From positions 124,001-188,000 of the forward strand of contig NZ_BPRE01000004.1 in assembly GCF_022179765.1 (NCBI RefSeq): DNA of 64,000 nucleotides, in the 5' to 3' direction. Below are positions 28,670 to 38,248 of this stretch, piece by piece. The position numbers and the translations under genes are program-made. The notes under the pieces are model-generated. The model did not search any database and was not told the origin of the DNA. It saw only the letters and a list, made by a program, of their open reading frames with translations. The DNA comes from Methylorubrum suomiense. GTDB lineage: Bacteria; Pseudomonadota; Alphaproteobacteria; Rhizobiales; Beijerinckiaceae. Position 1 is the stretch's first letter, and the number at the start of each line of letters is the position of its first letter.

Positions 28670-29827
28670 ATGTCGAAGCGTGACTATTACGAGGTCTTGG
28701 GTGTCTCCAAGACCGTCACGGAGAGCGAACTCAAGGTCGCCTTCCGCAAGCTCGCCATGGTCCATCACCCGGACCGCAATCCCGGCGACAAGGAAGCCGA
28801 GATCAAGTTCAAGGAAGTCAACGAGGCGTATCAGTGCCTCTCCGACGGCCAGAAGCGCGCGGCCTACGATCGGTTCGGCCATGCCGCCTTCAGCCAGGGG
28901 GGCGGGGGCGGCCCCGGATTCGGCAACGAGTTCGGCGACTTCATGTCGGACATTTTCGAGAATTTCTTCGGCGATGGACGTGGGGCTCCCGGCGCCGGGG
29001 CCGGCCAGCGGGGGCGCGGCCAGCCGGGGCGCGAGCGCGGCGCGGATCTGCGCTACAATCTGGAGATCAGCCTGGAGGAGGCGTTCGCCGGCAAGACCGA
29101 GACGATCCGCATCCCGACCTCCATCGCCTGCGAAGTCTGCTCGGGTACCGGCGCCAAGGCCGGCTCGAAGCCGCGCACCTGCCCGACCTGCGGCGGCTAT
29201 GGCCGGGTGCGGGCGGCACAGGGTTTCTTCGCGATCGAGCGGACCTGCCCGAATTGTCACGGCCGCGGCGAGGTCGTGGACGATCCGTGCACGGCCTGCT
29301 CCGGTGCGGGCCGCGTCAACCGCGAGCGCACGCTCTCGATCAATGTCCCGGCGGGGGTCGATGACGGTCTTCGCATCCGGCTCGCTGGGGAGGGGGAAAG
29401 CGGCCTGCGCGGTGGACCGGCGGGGGATCTGTACGTCTTCCTCTCGATCAAGCCGCATCCCTTCTTCCAGCGCGATGGAGCGGATCTCTTCTGCCGCGTG
29501 CCGATCTCGATGGTGACGGCTGCCCTGTCGGGCGAGATCACCGTACCGGTGATCGATGGCTCGCAAACGCAAGTCCGCATCCCGGCGGGCACGCAGACGG
29601 CCAAGCAGTTCCGCATCAAGGGCAAGGGCATGCCGGTGCTGCGCTCGCGGGAAATCGGCGATCTCTACATCCAGGTCTCCGTCGAGACGCCGCAGAACCT
29701 CACCAAGCGCCAGCGGGAGCTGCTGCAGGAGTTCGACCAGTCGGCTTCCGACGAGAACCACCCGGAAAGTGCGGGCTTTTTCTCCAAGGTGCGTGACTTC
29801 TTCGTGAGCGGGGCGGGCCGGACGTAA
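28670..29827 (+). CDS. dnaJ: Chaperone DnaJ (Hsp40, type I)
   Basis: A 385-residue co-chaperone that stimulates DnaK ATPase. The J-domain (about residues 4-70) has the HPD triad in [10 protein letters not shown] Gly/Phe-rich stretch follows (about 77-125, with an extra [24 protein letters not shown] Gly/Arg segment). Four zinc-finger repeats are [24 protein letters not shown] and CTACSGAG. The C-terminal substrate domain contains [10 protein letters not shown]. The ATG at 28670 is preceded by AGAGGCCGGA. Confidence 0.97.
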   Translation: MSKRDYYEVLGVSKTVTESELKVAFRKLAMVHHPDRNPGDKEAEIKFKEVNEAYQCLSDGQKRAAYDRFGHAAFSQGGGGGPGFGNEFGDFMSDIFENFFGDGRGAPGAGAGQRGRGQPGRERGADLRYNLEISLEEAFAGKTETIRIPTSIACEVCSGTGAKAGSKPRTCPTCGGYGRVRAAQGFFAIERTCPNCHGRGEVVDDPCTACSGAGRVNRERTLSINVPAGVDDGLRIRLAGEGESGLRGGPAGDLYVFLSIKPHPFFQRDGADLFCRVPISMVTAALSGEITVPVIDGSQTQVRIPAGTQTAKQFRIKGKGMPVLRSREIGDLYIQVSVETPQNLTKRQRELLQEFDQSASDENHPESAGFFSKVRDFFVSGAGRT

Positions 29828-30166
29828 ACACGGGTCAAACACGGGCCGCTTGGGATCAAACGTGGAACCAATCCGGTTATGCACCCGGTCGCTTCCATCG
29901 AGCGACGGCGGGTGTCCCCGCAATGCAGGAAGGCCGACCTTGACGGGGTGCGGGTTTTCGTCGTCTAGAACGCTCCCCGCACGAAGATGCGCCGCCCCGG
30001 CGCGCGCGTCTTCTTGGCCGGGAGTCGCGTCACGCTCCGTGCAGGGTTTCTTGCCCAACCTCCTGTCGCGTTCTCGGCCGCTGACCCAGGCGGCCCGTCA
30101 CATCCGCCCGCATCCCGCGAGCGGTTCCACCCCCTCCTTTCATTCCTGACCCGGGGATCATCGGTC
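29828..30166. other. Intergenic region
   Basis: About 340 bases; an AAACACGGG direct repeat occurs near 29826-29850. Open frames here read through from non-coding sequence, and I see no RNA gene or clear terminator. Confidence 0.35.
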
Positions 30167-30820
30167 GTGCCGCCGCTTCGCCGTTCCAGCGCCCGAGCCG
30201 TCGCCGCGACCCGCATGAGGGAGCGGCGCGATCCGCTGGAGGACGAGGCGCGGTTCCTGCGCTCGTGGTTCGAGCGCCCGCTTGTCACCGGGGCCGTGAC
30301 CCCGTCGGGCCGGATGCTCGCCCGCACCATGGCGTCCTATGCGGACCCGTCGGTGCCCGGTCCCGTCATCGAACTCGGGCCCGGCACCGGTCCGGTCACC
30401 GAAGCCCTGATCCGGCGCGGTTTCGATCAGGAGCGTCTGATCCTCGTCGAGTTCAATCCGGATTTCTGCGCGTTGCTGCGCCGCCGCTTCCCCCGCACCA
30501 CGGTGATCCGGGGCGACGCCTACAGCATCCGCGAGACGCTCGGCAGCGTGGTCACCGAACCCTGCGCCGCGACGATCTCGAGCCTCCCGCTCTTCACCAA
30601 GCCATTGGAGAAGCGCCTGGAGCTGCTGCAGGACGCCCACGACGTGATGCAGCCGGACGCGCCCTTCGTGCAGTTCACCTACGCCGTCGTCCCGCCGATC
30701 CCGGCCCGGTGCGAGGCTGGCAGCTACACGGCGAGCCGTTCCAACCGGGTGTGGCTCAACCTGCCGCCCGCGCGCGTCTGGGTCTATCGCCGTCCTGGCA
30801 AGGCGCCCGCCTCGGTCTGA
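30167..30820 (+). CDS. SAM-dependent methyltransferase, PmtA-like (phosphatidylethanolamine N-methyltransferase family)
   Basis: A protein of about 217 residues resembling rhizobial PmtA and KsgA-like methyltransferases. The SAM-binding loop is VIELGPGTGPVTEALI (about residues 65-80), with an acidic strand end in LILVEFNPDFCALL and the later NSLP-like ATISSLPLFTKPLEKR. The substrate is probably the phosphatidylethanolamine head group, giving phosphatidylcholine, but enzymes of this set include methyltransferases of unknown target. The start is uncertain: GTG at 30167 has GGGGAT upstream, while ATG at 30215 has no site. Confidence 0.75.
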   Translation: MPPLRRSSARAVAATRMRERRDPLEDEARFLRSWFERPLVTGAVTPSGRMLARTMASYADPSVPGPVIELGPGTGPVTEALIRRGFDQERLILVEFNPDFCALLRRRFPRTTVIRGDAYSIRETLGSVVTEPCAATISSLPLFTKPLEKRLELLQDAHDVMQPDAPFVQFTYAVVPPIPARCEAGSYTASRSNRVWLNLPPARVWVYRRPGKAPASV

Positions 30821-30943
30821 TCCGGGTTCGCTCGGGAATGTTTCCAATTGTAGACGCCTGTCTCAGGCGCGGTTCATTCCCCGGCTTATAACCTCCCGAT
30901 CCTTGGCCGCCATAGGGCGGCCGGACGAAGGGAGAGTACCGAT

Positions 30944-31288
30944 ATGTCGGACGCCATTTCGACCAAGCCCCTCCGCCGCGGCCTCGCCGTGTTGGCAATC
31001 GTCGTCGGCGGAGTGCTCGGCGGTTCGGCCGCGCAGGCTGCTCCGCTGGCGGCTCCGCCCGCCGCCGCGCTCGCCTCGGATACCGCCGTCGAGACCGTGC
31101 AATGGCATCACCGCCATCACGGCGGCTGGGGACACCGCGGCCATTGGGGTCATCACCATGGCTGGCGCCGCCACCATCACCATCATCATCATGGCTGGGG
31201 CCATCATCGCCGCCATCATTGGGGGCATCACCGGCACCACCATTGGGGCCATCACTACGGTGGGCGTCGGCACCACCACTTCTACTGA
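30944..31288 (+). CDS. Histidine-rich exported protein
   Basis: A 114-residue protein with a Sec signal peptide (about residues 13-32, ending near AAQAAP). The mature C-terminal 61 residues contain 30 His, arranged as HH/HHH clusters interleaved with Gly, Trp and Arg, including a run of seven His. This composition suggests binding of Zn, Ni or Cu ions in the periplasm, or a low-complexity structural role. The ATG at 30944 is preceded by GGAGAG. No family is recognised. A long hairpin lies just past its end. Confidence 0.75.
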   Translation: MSDAISTKPLRRGLAVLAIVVGGVLGGSAAQAAPLAAPPAAALASDTAVETVQWHHRHHGGWGHRGHWGHHHGWRRHHHHHHHGWGHHRRHHWGHHRHHHWGHHYGGRRHHHFY

Positions 31289-31303
31289 GGTGAACCGGTG
31301 ACG

Positions 31304-31337
31304 GGGACCGCGCGCTCAGCGAGATGCGCGCGGTCCC
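31304..31337. terminator. Hairpin between convergent genes, possible bidirectional terminator
   Basis: A perfect 12-bp GC-rich stem (31304-31315 with 31326-31337) fills most of the gap between the His-rich protein gene and deoA. It lacks a T-tract on either side, so termination is inferred from position and stem strength. Confidence 0.5.
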
Positions 31338-31342
31338 GCTCC

Positions 31343-32653
31343 TCAGCCGAGGCGATCGATGATCGCGACCCGTTCCATCGGGGTCGCCTCGCCGATCCGA
31401 TAAGCTGACCGCAGGGCCGCTTCGGCCCGGTCGGCCGCAGCGTCGTCCGCCGCATGGACCATGCCGATAGGATCCCCGCGATTGAGGCGATCGCCGGGGC
31501 GGATCAACCCTGTGAATCCCACCCGCGGATCGATGTCGTCCTGGGGTCGACTGCGCCCTCCGCCGAGGCCGATGACCGCGAGGCCCACGGCGCGCGTGTC
31601 CACCGCCTCCACCGTGCCGGTTTTTGCGGCCACCACCGGCCGTATCACCGGCGCCCGCGGCAGGTGACGGTCGGCCCCTTCCAGCAGATCGCCCGGCCCG
31701 CCGAGAGTCGCCACCATGCGGGCGAAGGCCTCGGCCGCAGCTCCCGTCTCCAGGGCGGACCGCAGACGCGTCTCTGCCTCATGGGGATCGACGGCGAGAT
31801 TGCCGAGCACCAGCATCTCGGCGGCCAGCGCCAGGGTGACCGCGTGGAAGCGCGATTCTCTCATGCGCCCCGTCAGGTAGTCGACGGCGTAGCCAACCTC
31901 GACGGCATTGCCCGCAGCGGAGGCCAGCGGTGCATCCATGTCGGTCAGGAGGGCACGGGTCGGAAGGCCGGCGGCATTGGCGACGGTGACGATGCTGCGC
32001 CCGAGATCCCGCGCCTCGTCGATCCCCGCCATGAAGGCGCCGGATCCCGCCTTCACATCCATGACGAGGCCGTCGAGGCCCGCAGCGAGCTTCTTCGACA
32101 GGATCGAGGCGGTGATCAAATCGAGCGATTCCACCGTCCCGGTGACGTCGCGGATCGCGTAGAGGCGTCGGTCGGCGGGCGCGAGATCGCCGGTCTGGCC
32201 GATGATGGCGCAGCCGGCTTCGCGCACCACCGCCCGGAAGCGGTCGAGCCCCGGCGCCACGTCGTAGCCGGGAATGCTGGCGAGCTTGTCCAACGTGCCG
32301 CCGGTATGTCCCAGGCCCCGGCCCGAGATCATCGGGACGAAGCCCCCGCACGCCGCCACCAGAGGGGCGAGGACGAGGCTGACCGTGTCGCCGACGCCGC
32401 CGGTGGAGTGCTTGTCGAGGATGGGGCCGGGGAGGTCCCAGGCGAGAACCCGGCCGGAATCGCGCATCGCACGGGTCAGGGCCACCCGCTCGTCGAGCGT
32501 CAGCCCGCGGAAGAACACGGCCATGGCGAAGGCCGCCGCCTGTCCCTCGGTGACGCGCTCTTCCGTGAGACCGCGGATGAAGTCGCCGATATCGGCATCC
32601 GCCAGAGGCCTTCCGTCGCGCTTGTCGCGGATGATCTCCTGCGGAAGTTTCAT
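31343..32653 (-). CDS. deoA: Thymidine phosphorylase
   Basis: A 436-residue enzyme that cleaves thymidine/deoxyuridine to base and deoxyribose-1-phosphate. The family signature region [15 protein letters not shown] (about residue 80) is intact, as are [16 protein letters not shown] and [12 protein letters not shown]. The ATG at 32653 shares an ATGA overlap with the deoC stop and has GGGAG 6 bases upstream. It is the last gene of the cdd-punA-deoC-deoA salvage operon, whose products route nucleosides to acetaldehyde and glyceraldehyde-3-phosphate. Confidence 0.95.
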   Translation of the reverse strand: MKLPQEIIRDKRDGRPLADADIGDFIRGLTEERVTEGQAAAFAMAVFFRGLTLDERVALTRAMRDSGRVLAWDLPGPILDKHSTGGVGDTVSLVLAPLVAACGGFVPMISGRGLGHTGGTLDKLASIPGYDVAPGLDRFRAVVREAGCAIIGQTGDLAPADRRLYAIRDVTGTVESLDLITASILSKKLAAGLDGLVMDVKAGSGAFMAGIDEARDLGRSIVTVANAAGLPTRALLTDMDAPLASAAGNAVEVGYAVDYLTGRMRESRFHAVTLALAAEMLVLGNLAVDPHEAETRLRSALETGAAAEAFARMVATLGGPGDLLEGADRHLPRAPVIRPVVAAKTGTVEAVDTRAVGLAVIGLGGGRSRPQDDIDPRVGFTGLIRPGDRLNRGDPIGMVHAADDAAADRAEAALRSAYRIGEATPMERVAIIDRLG

Positions 32654-33411
32654 CGGTCGCTCCCGAGGACACGAATCAGATCGTCCAGCAGGGAACTGGC
32701 CCCCAGCCGGAACGTCGCCGAGCGCGCCCAATCCGGGCCCATGATCCGGTCGGCAGCCGCGAGGTAGGTGGCGGCGTCCTCGACGCGGCGCAGGCCGCCG
32801 GACACCTTCAGACCGACGGTTCGAGCGCCGCCCCATTCGCGGATCACGGTCAGCATCGCCTCGGCTGCCTCGGGCGTAGCCGAGATCGGCGTCTTGCCGG
32901 TCGAGGTTTTGATGAAGTCGGCCCCCGCCTCGAGCGAGAGCCGGCTCGCCTGCGTGATCATCGTGGTATCGGGCAGCATTCCGGTCTCCAAGATGACCTT
33001 GAGCAGCCGGTCGTGGCAGACCTCGCGAACCGCCATCACCATGGTACGGGCCGTCGCCGCCTCGCCGTTGAGGAAGGCGCGGTAGGGAAGGACGAGGTCG
33101 ATCTCGTCGGCACCGTCGGCGATCGCCGCGCGGGTTTCCGCCACGGCAGCGGCCGTGTCGTCGGCGCCGTCCGGAAAATTGACCACCGTTGCGATCCGCA
33201 CGTCGCTGCCCGCAAGAACCCGCCCCGCGAGAGCGACGAAGCGCGGCCATACGCAGACCGCCGCAACCGCGTTCGTCCGCGCCCGGGCACAGAGCGCTTC
33301 GACCGCGTCCGATGTGCACGTCTCGATCAGGTCGGTCAGATCGAGGAGCGGCAACGCGCGCCGCGCGATGCGGGCGGCGTCCGAGGGGTGAAGGGGATCG
33401 GCCTGCTTCAT
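32650..33411 (-). CDS. deoC: Deoxyribose-phosphate aldolase
   Basis: A 253-residue TIM-barrel aldolase that splits deoxyribose-5-phosphate to acetaldehyde and glyceraldehyde-3-phosphate. The Schiff-base Lys is in FIKTSTGK, and a second active-site Lys is in [19 protein letters not shown] and [12 protein letters not shown] are family-typical. The ATG at 33411 begins the conserved part; the frame is open further upstream into punA. It overlaps deoA by 4 bases and starts 10 bases after punA ends. Confidence 0.95.
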   Translation of the reverse strand: MKQADPLHPSDAARIARRALPLLDLTDLIETCTSDAVEALCARARTNAVAAVCVWPRFVALAGRVLAGSDVRIATVVNFPDGADDTAAAVAETRAAIADGADEIDLVLPYRAFLNGEAATARTMVMAVREVCHDRLLKVILETGMLPDTTMITQASRLSLEAGADFIKTSTGKTPISATPEAAEAMLTVIREWGGARTVGLKVSGGLRRVEDAATYLAAADRIMGPDWARSATFRLGASSLLDDLIRVLGSDR

Positions 33412-33421
33412 CCTGAGAGTC

Positions 33422-34234
33422 TCACGGTTCGGGAAGCTGCGCCACGAAGGCGGCGGCAAGGCGGGCGAGATCGGCACCGGCACGGGCCGCGACCGCCTTG
33501 GTCTCGGCATGATGCGGGTCGCCCCCCGAGATTCCGGCAGCGAAGTTCGTCACCGCCGAGACGGCCGCGACCTCCAGCCCGAGAAAGCGCGCCAGGATCG
33601 TCTCCGGCACGGTCGACATGCCGACGAGATCGGCCCCGAGCCGGCCCGCCATGCGGATTTCCGCCGGCGTCTCGAAGCTCGGGCCGGAGAACCACGCGTA
33701 GACCCCCTCATGGAGGACGATCCGCTCCCTCTCAGCTGCACGGTGGAGGGTGGCACGCAGGCGCGGCGCATAGGCGTTCGTCATCGGCACGAAGCGGCCG
33801 TCGCTCGCTTCACCGATCAGCGGGTTGAACCCGGAGAGATTGATGTGGTCGGTCAGGACGACGAGACTGCCGGGGCCGGCATTCGGCAGGAGGGAGCCGG
33901 CGGCATTGGTCAGGAGGAGGCGCGTCGCCCCCAGTGCCGCGATCGCCGCGAGGGGAAGCCGCATGGCGCCGGCATCGCCCCGCTCATAGGCATGGGCCCG
34001 TCCCTCCAGCACCAGCACCGGCCGTCCCGACAGGGTGCCGCGATGCAGGTGTCCGCCATGGCCGGAGACGCCGGGCGCCGGAAAGCCGGGGATCTCGCCA
34101 TAGGCGATGCTGGTTCGGTCGGCGAGCGCATCGACCAGGGCCCCCAGGCCGGTTCCCGTCACGATCGCCAGGGCGACGGGGCCGGCGAAACCCCTTTCGC
34201 GCAGAAGCGCGACGGCCGCCTCCTCACTCGGCAT
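33422..34234 (-). CDS. punA: Purine nucleoside phosphorylase
   Basis: A 270-residue PNP of the trimeric (human-type) class, phosphorolysing inosine/guanosine to free base and ribose-1-phosphate. The N-terminal TGTGLGALVDAL, the phosphate-site GHGGHLHRGTL and GRAHAYERGDA, the NAAGSL segment and the base-binding VGMSTVPETILARFLG with TNFAAGISG are present. It starts 11 bases inside the end of cdd and is followed by deoC. Confidence 0.93.
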   Translation of the reverse strand: MPSEEAAVALLRERGFAGPVALAIVTGTGLGALVDALADRTSIAYGEIPGFPAPGVSGHGGHLHRGTLSGRPVLVLEGRAHAYERGDAGAMRLPLAAIAALGATRLLLTNAAGSLLPNAGPGSLVVLTDHINLSGFNPLIGEASDGRFVPMTNAYAPRLRATLHRAAERERIVLHEGVYAWFSGPSFETPAEIRMAGRLGADLVGMSTVPETILARFLGLEVAAVSAVTNFAAGISGGDPHHAETKAVAARAGADLARLAAAFVAQLPEP

Positions 34235-34670
34235 CGACGATGTGCTCCGGCAGGTGATCGGGACCGAACGAGGCGGGCAGCAGGGCTTCGAGGGTGAATC
34301 GAGCCCGCAGACCCGCGGGACCCGCCGCGAGGATCGGCGTATCCGGCCCCGCGAATTCCCGGATCCGCTGACGACAGGCGCCGCAGGGCGTGACCGGCGC
34401 CGGACTGTCGGCCGTGATGAGGATGGCTCGGATGCGCCGTCCGCCGGACGCGATCATTGCGGCGATGGCGCCGGCTTCGGCGCAGGTGCCGACCGGATAC
34501 GCCGCGTTCTCGACGTTGCAGCCGGCATGGATGCGTCCCACCTCGTCCAGAAGGGCGGCGCCGACCGCGAAACCCGAATAGGGCGCGTGGGCGCGTGCGC
34601 GCACGGCGGAGGCCGCCGCGAACAGGGCATCCAGATCGTGGCTCGCAGGGAAGTCGCCGCTCGCGGTCAT
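34224..34670 (-). CDS. cdd: Cytidine deaminase
   Basis: A 148-residue zinc enzyme that deaminates cytidine and deoxycytidine to the uridine forms. The zinc site is split as usual: CAEAGAI (Cys plus catalytic Glu) within NVENAAYPVGTCAEAG, and PCGACRQ. Length is normal for the homotetrameric type. The ATG at 34670 is preferred to one at 34691. It is the first gene of the salvage operon and overlaps punA by 11 bases. Confidence 0.95.
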   Translation of the reverse strand: MTASGDFPASHDLDALFAAASAVRARAHAPYSGFAVGAALLDEVGRIHAGCNVENAAYPVGTCAEAGAIAAMIASGGRRIRAILITADSPAPVTPCGACRQRIREFAGPDTPILAAGPAGLRARFTLEALLPASFGPDHLPEHIVDAE

Positions 34671-34774
34671 GACCCCGTTTGGCCCGAGCATGGGGCCCCT
34701 GTCGAGGGGCGGTCGACAGAGGCGGGCCGGCCTTCTAATGCAGGATCTTGCGGGTGGTGCAGGGAGCCGGCGAC

Positions 34775-34999
34775 ATGCTCGGACGCTACGATCGGGGATC
34801 GAACAACGGCGAAGCCAAGGTCGAGTACGGCGATGGCACCATGCGGGTGGTCAAGCCCGGCACCTTCGTCCGCTGCGCCGTGACCGGCGAGGAGATCCAT
34901 CTCGACGCCCTGCGCTACTGGAACGTCGATCGACAGGAGGCCTATGCCAGCCCCGAGGCGGCGATGCAGCGCCTCAAGGAGATCGGTCGCGCCCCGTGA
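34775..34999 (+). CDS. DUF2093 family protein
   Basis: A 74-residue protein matching the small alphaproteobacterial DUF2093 family: YDRGSNNGEAKVEYGDG, MRVVKPGTFVRCAVTG, IHLDALRYWNVDRQEAY. Function is unknown. The ATG at 34775 is supported by AGGGAG about 10 bases upstream; an upstream in-frame ATG at 34748 is less likely. Its last 26 bases overlap the end of convergent lpxK. Confidence 0.85.
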   Translation: MLGRYDRGSNNGEAKVEYGDGTMRVVKPGTFVRCAVTGEEIHLDALRYWNVDRQEAYASPEAAMQRLKEIGRAP

Positions 35000-35966
35000 G
35001 GCGATCCGCCAGCTGACGCCGCAAGGCCGCGGGATCATCGAAGGCGAGGGTGACGCGCAGCACCGCAACCTTCACCTCGGCTGGTAATCGCACCGCGTCC
35101 TTCTCGGTGGTGACGAGGCTCGCTCCCTCGCGGTCCGCCAGCCTCCTAAGGACGTCGAGGTCATCGGCCCGGTAGGGGTGGTGATCCGGAAAGCCCCTGG
35201 CTCCGACGATCCGTGCGCCGAGATCCGTGAGCGTATCGAAGAACTTCTGCGGGCGGCCGATCCCGGCGAAAGCGACGACCCGTCGGTCTTTCCATCGCTC
35301 GGGTTCCTCCGGGACGAGCCGGGCGCGGTGCACGGGCAGGCCGCGGGTGACCGCTTCCCAGGCAACAGGGTTGCCGGCCTGCCCGTCTCCGATCACGATG
35401 AGGCCTCCGACATGCGGCCATTGCCGCGCGAGCGGAACCCGCAACGGGCCCGCCGGGAAGGGCAGTCCGTTGCCGATACCTGCGCCCCCATCGACCACGG
35501 CAAGGGCGAGATCCTTGCGCAGATGCGGGTTCTGAAGCCCGTCATCCATCACGACCGTGTCGGCGCCGAGTTCGGCGCAGAGGGACGATCCGGCCAAGCG
35601 GTCGCGGGACACCACGGTGACGGCAGACTGAGCCAGAAGCAGCGGTTCGTCGCCGATTTCGGCCGCTCCGTGCAGAGTGGGATCGACCATCACCGGTCCT
35701 GCGAGGCGCCCGCCGTAACCGCGGCTGAGGAAGGCCGGATGTCGGCCGAGTTCGTCTCGCAGAATGCGGGCGAGGGCGAGCGCCGACGGCGTCTTGCCGG
35801 CACCCCCCAAGGTAAAGTTGCCGACACACAGCACGGGACAGGGGCCGAACGTACCGGGGCGATCCATTCGCCGGGCCGTCACGGCGCCGTACACGTGTCC
35901 GGCCGGTGCCAGGAGCCGCGCGAGGGGATGGGACGGAGCCCGGGTCCAGAAATCCGGTGCGCGCAT
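34974..35966 (-). CDS. lpxK: Tetraacyldisaccharide 4'-kinase
   Basis: A 330-residue inner-membrane kinase that phosphorylates the lipid A precursor at the 4' position. The Walker A motif is FTLGGAGKTPSA (about residues 52-62), and the Asp pair VVMDDGLQN (about 137-146) is the family catalytic/metal region. A second conserved stretch is FAGIGRPQKFFDTL, then TTEKDAVRL. Its ATG overlaps the waaA stop by one base (TGATG), so the two are coupled. Confidence 0.94.
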   Translation of the reverse strand: MRAPDFWTRAPSHPLARLLAPAGHVYGAVTARRMDRPGTFGPCPVLCVGNFTLGGAGKTPSALALARILRDELGRHPAFLSRGYGGRLAGPVMVDPTLHGAAEIGDEPLLLAQSAVTVVSRDRLAGSSLCAELGADTVVMDDGLQNPHLRKDLALAVVDGGAGIGNGLPFPAGPLRVPLARQWPHVGGLIVIGDGQAGNPVAWEAVTRGLPVHRARLVPEEPERWKDRRVVAFAGIGRPQKFFDTLTDLGARIVGARGFPDHHPYRADDLDVLRRLADREGASLVTTEKDAVRLPAEVKVAVLRVTLAFDDPAALRRQLADRLTGRDRSP

Positions 35967-37270
35967 CAGGCCCGTTCGCGGGCGGACAGCTTCATCTGTG
36001 CGACGTAGGGGTCGAGCACCGCCAAGGTGCGGGCCACCGCGCCCTCGAACTGCGCCAGCGCTGACTGGCCCCGCCGCGCCATGGCCATCGCTCGCGGCGG
36101 ATCGGCCACGAGTTCTGCCACCGCGGCCGCGAGGTCGTCCTCGCCCGATACGCAGCGGGCGCCGCCGGCTTCGTCCAGGGCGCCGTAGGCCTCGGCGAAG
36201 TTGTGGATATGAGGACCGTGCAGCACGGCGCCGTAGAGCCGCACCGGCTCGATCGGATTCTGCCCGCCATGCTCCACCAGGGAGCCGCCGAGGAAAACCA
36301 GAGGGCAGAGCCGGTAGAACAGGCCGAGTTCTCCCAGCGTGTCGGCGACGTAGAACTCGATACCGGCTTGCGGGCGCCCGTTCTGCGCGCGCCGGCTGGT
36401 GCTCAGGCCGAGTTCCTGGGCAACCCGCGCGACTTCCTCACCCCGGCGGGGATGACGCGGTACCGCGATGGTCAGCAAACGGGGAAAGCGGCTCTTCAGA
36501 CGGGCGTGAACGCGGGCGACCGTCGCGTCTTCGCCCGGATGGGTGCTCGCGGCGACCCAGACCGGACGGTCGCCGACCAAGTCGCGCAGATAGGCGAGTT
36601 GCTGTTCATCGGCGGGGGGAATGGCGGAATCGTATTTCAGGTTGCCGACCACACCGAGGCGCGGAGCGCCCAGGCGGGCGAAGCGTTCCGCATCGGGCTT
36701 CGTCTGGCACAGGCAGATGGCGATGCGCGACAGCAGCGCCCGCACCGTACGCGGAGACCGCGTCCAGTTCTCGAACGAGCGCTGCGACATCCGCCCATTG
36801 ACGAGCACCAGGGGGATGCCGCGCTCGTACAGGGAGATGACCGTGTTCGGCCAGATCTCCGATTCGGCGATGACGGCGAGATCGGGCTGCCAATGGGCGA
36901 GGAAGCGATCGACCCAGCGCGGCGCGTCCAGGGGCATGTATTGATGCACGGCGCCCGCGGGCAGGCGCTTGCTGAGCAGGTCGGCGGCGCTGCGGGTTCC
37001 GGTGGTGACGAGGACCGAGCAGCCGCGGGCAATCATGCCCTCGATCAAGCCGACGAGCGAGAGGGCCTCGCCGATACTGGCCCCGTGCATCCAGACGAGA
37101 TGACCGATGGGCCTGGCCCGGCCTGGCCGCCCGCGCCGTTCCGGTAGGCGAACCGGATCTTCCTTGCCGCGTCGGGAGCGCCAAGCGAGCAACCCGGCCA
37201 CCGCGGGCTCGCCGAGATAGAGGCCGTAACGGTAGGCCCGCAGGGTCGCGGGGAGGGGCGGAACCCTCAC
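35966..37270 (-). CDS. waaA: 3-deoxy-D-manno-octulosonic acid (Kdo) transferase
   Basis: A 434-residue GT-B enzyme that adds Kdo to lipid IVA on the cytoplasmic face. The N-terminal membrane-associated part is followed by WMHGASIGEALS with the catalytic Glu (about residues 60-71). TGTRSAADLLSKR, AESEIWPN, VVGNLKYD and FLGGSLVEHGGQNPIEP follow. It overlaps the DUF374 gene upstream (ATGA) and lpxK downstream, so the three form one transcript for lipid A-Kdo assembly. Confidence 0.95.
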   Translation of the reverse strand: MRVPPLPATLRAYRYGLYLGEPAVAGLLAWRSRRGKEDPVRLPERRGRPGRARPIGHLVWMHGASIGEALSLVGLIEGMIARGCSVLVTTGTRSAADLLSKRLPAGAVHQYMPLDAPRWVDRFLAHWQPDLAVIAESEIWPNTVISLYERGIPLVLVNGRMSQRSFENWTRSPRTVRALLSRIAICLCQTKPDAERFARLGAPRLGVVGNLKYDSAIPPADEQQLAYLRDLVGDRPVWVAASTHPGEDATVARVHARLKSRFPRLLTIAVPRHPRRGEEVARVAQELGLSTSRRAQNGRPQAGIEFYVADTLGELGLFYRLCPLVFLGGSLVEHGGQNPIEPVRLYGAVLHGPHIHNFAEAYGALDEAGGARCVSGEDDLAAAVAELVADPPRAMAMARRGQSALAQFEGAVARTLAVLDPYVAQMKLSARERA

Positions 37271-38013
37271 GCCGCGTGCCCCAGCGCGTCGTCGAGGGAT
37301 CCGACCACGCGGTCGGGCCGACCGACGAGAGCGTAGGCGCGATCATGGACGCGGTTCAGTTCCACCTGAACACGGGCGCGGAAGGCGTCGACCGCTTCCG
37401 GCTCCATCTCGCGGGGGACGAAGATCGATTCGCCGAACACCATGGCACCGCGGCCGAAGGGCAGGCCGAGACAGGCCCGGTCCCAGGAATTGAACCGGAT
37501 GTGCCGACTCGTCACCACGGCGACGGGAACGATGGGGCAGCCCGAGAAGCGCGCCAACATGATGATGCCGGCGTCGCAGACCCGCGAGACCTTGGGCACG
37601 TCCGCCGAGAAGGCGACGGTCTCGCCCCCCTTGAGTGCCTTGACCATGGCGCGAAGACCCTCCGCGCCGCCCTTGGCACGGGCGTCGCGCACCGCACGGC
37701 CGCGGGCGCCGGAAGCCCGCATCACCCGCACGCCCATCTTGGTGAGCGCGATGGTGTTGATATTCCCGTCGGGAGAGCGCGAGATGATCGTCGCTACCCG
37801 GTCCTGTGGCCGGCTCATGAACGAGATCATGAGGTGCTGGCCATGCCACATCGCGGCGATGAAAGGGCCGGTCGCGTCGAGCCGCTCGTAGACCTCCCTC
37901 GGCTCGAGGGTGAAGCGGTTCGTGCGCTGCACCAGCTTGAGGTAGCCATAGGCAGCCGCTCCGAGAACGCGCTGGACGGCAGGCTTGCGCCCAATGGTCT
38001 TGATCAGGCCCAT
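37267..38013 (-). CDS. DUF374 lysophospholipid acyltransferase-like protein
   Basis: A 248-residue protein of the DUF374 family, related to LPLAT acyltransferases. MWHGQHLMISF supplies the His of the HX4D-like motif, SRSPDGNINT follows, and then ARGRAVRD...GGAEGLRAMVKALKGGETVAFSADVPKV and RFNSWDRACLGLPFGR. Located first in the waaA-lpxK operon, it probably acts on a lipid A or other envelope lipid; the substrate is unknown. Confidence 0.88.
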   Translation of the reverse strand: MGLIKTIGRKPAVQRVLGAAAYGYLKLVQRTNRFTLEPREVYERLDATGPFIAAMWHGQHLMISFMSRPQDRVATIISRSPDGNINTIALTKMGVRVMRASGARGRAVRDARAKGGAEGLRAMVKALKGGETVAFSADVPKVSRVCDAGIIMLARFSGCPIVPVAVVTSRHIRFNSWDRACLGLPFGRGAMVFGESIFVPREMEPEAVDAFRARVQVELNRVHDRAYALVGRPDRVVGSLDDALGHAA

Positions 38014-38248
38014 GGAGTCGGACCGCTCGCCTCTGTCGTTCGCGTTTCGATTCGGGCGCCGCCCAGGCCGGGCTGTCTAGCCCCGAGCCCCGGCGTGACG
38101 CAACGTGGCGGGAACCTTCCATGCGCCGATTCATGCTGCGTTGCGGCAGAGACCGGGTAGCGGCGCCCCCGCCGGAGAGAATGCAAGGGCGCCGGAATGC
38201 AGAGCACCGAATCGGGTCGAGGTGTTGACCTCGGCGCCCGATGCCCCG

